From: Acidocella sp.
GTDB taxonomy: Bacteria > Pseudomonadota > Alphaproteobacteria > Acetobacterales > Acetobacteraceae
Direction: 5' to 3'
Assembly (NCBI GenBank): GCA_029077775.1
Contig: JAQNCU010000206.1
Coordinates: 1 to 5,735, forward strand
Length of the DNA stretch: 5,735 nucleotides
In this document: positions 5,276-5,735 of the stretch, in pieces
Layout: each line of letters opens with the position of its first letter
How positions within the stretch are numbered: the stretch's first letter is position 1
The notes under the pieces: generated by a model
Seen by the model: only the letters and a program-made list of their open reading frames with translations
What the model was told of the DNA's origin: nothing
The model's database searches: none
Translations under genes and position numbers: made by a program

Positions 5276-5735
5276 ATGTCCGCGACGATGATGCTTCGTT
5301 CTGAGATGCGGGGAAACCCGGTGCCGATGCAGGTGGCGCGGCCAGAAATCCACCCAGTGCTGCATTATGCGCCAGATGAAGGCATCTTCGCCGAGGGAGA
5401 CGCCGCTGGCGGCATATATCGTGTGGTTAGCGGCGTGGTGCGGTGCTGCAAGTTTCTGGCTGATGGTCGGCGCCATATTGATGCCTTCCACAAGGCCGGT
5501 GACGTGTTCGGCTTCGAGCTGGGGGGACAGCGCCAGTTTTGTATCGAGGCGGTGACAGCTTGCGCGCTGGTAAAGCTGCGCCGTTCGTTCCCGGAGTCCG
5601 ACTCCGCGGCCGCCGCGCAGCTTTATGCGTATGCCATGCGCTCCCTGGCGCATGCGCAGGCGCATTCACAACTGTTGGGGCGCGCCACGGCCGGGCAGAG
5701 ATTGGCCCATTTCCTGCTGGACATGGGCGGCGCGC
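5276..5735 (+). CDS. fixK: Crp/FNR-family transcriptional regulator, FixK type, 3' end beyond window
   Basis: The N-terminal 153 residues of a FixK-like activator, which in Alphaproteobacteria controls microaerobic and anaerobic respiration genes. The cyclic-nucleotide-binding-type beta barrel is visible: YAPDEGIFAEGDAAGGIYRVVSGVVR (31-56, written here as one segment), FLADGRRHIDAFHKAGDVFGFE (60-81) and EAVTACALVKLRR (91-103). The dimerisation helix follows at about 110-140, ending in LLGRATAGQRLAHFLL. The helix-turn-helix lies outside the window. Cysteines occur only at 57, 58, 89 and 96; there is no N-terminal cysteine cluster, so this is not an FNR-type iron-sulfur sensor. The ATG at 5276 follows an in-frame TGA at 5270-5272, and GGAG at 5264-5267 is 8 bp upstream. 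It sits downstream of a FixJ-like receiver gene in the same orientation, possibly co-transcribed with it. The family assignment is firm; its targets are not visible. Confidence 0.9.
   Translation, partial: MSATMMLRSEMRGNPVPMQVARPEIHPVLHYAPDEGIFAEGDAAGGIYRVVSGVVRCCKFLADGRRHIDAFHKAGDVFGFELGGQRQFCIEAVTACALVKLRRSFPESDSAAAAQLYAYAMRSLAHAQAHSQLLGRATAGQRLAHFLLDMGGA

Noticed and set aside
5237..5665. A 142-codon minus-strand open frame
   Set aside because: It is antisense to the FixK coding region and has low-complexity basic composition typical of a shadow frame in GC-rich DNA.

Overview
The window looks like part of an alphaproteobacterial chromosome of moderately high GC. The strongest clue is the FixK-type regulator at the right edge, preceded by a FixJ-like single-domain receiver, a pairing typical of Alphaproteobacteria. 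An acid-tolerant family such as Acetobacteraceae would fit, but that placement is inference. There are five protein-coding genes and one broken one, arranged as two divergent units around a 213-bp intergenic region (4584-4796).

Left unit, minus strand, read right to left: a periplasmic basic-amino-acid-binding protein of the HisJ/ArgT family (4583-3768); a 199-bp gap filled with RNA-hairpin-forming palindromes; two inner-membrane permeases of the HisQ and HisM types, overlapping by 4 bp (3568-2858 and 2861-2157); and, 32 bp further on, a large PLP-dependent Orn/Lys/Arg decarboxylase, closest by motif to AdiA arginine decarboxylase (2124 to beyond base 1). The decarboxylase has a GTG start and runs off the left edge still open after 708 codons, so nearly all of it is present. 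The likely logic is that the ABC importer brings in arginine, lysine or ornithine and the decarboxylase turns it into a polyamine-type amine plus CO2, consuming a proton. The ATPase subunit (HisP type) is not in the window and may lie beyond the left edge.

Right unit, plus strand: a FixJ-like receiver gene (from 4797) that lacks the phospho-acceptor aspartate and the acidic pair and is also frameshifted near 5090-5092, then a Crp/FNR-family FixK-type regulator (from 5276) cut by the right edge before its DNA-binding helix-turn-helix. A FixK/FNR-like box at 4701-4714 sits in the divergent intergenic region, at a spacing that suits activation of the receiver-fixK unit. It also overlaps the -35 of a candidate promoter for the transporter operon.

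The least explained structures are two adjacent 64-bp palindromes with TAGAG/CTCTA ends between the binding-protein gene and hisQ, one of which supplies the binding protein's stop codon. Next to these in interest are the degenerate, frameshifted receiver and a perfect 14-bp tandem duplication across the receiver's restored stop codon.
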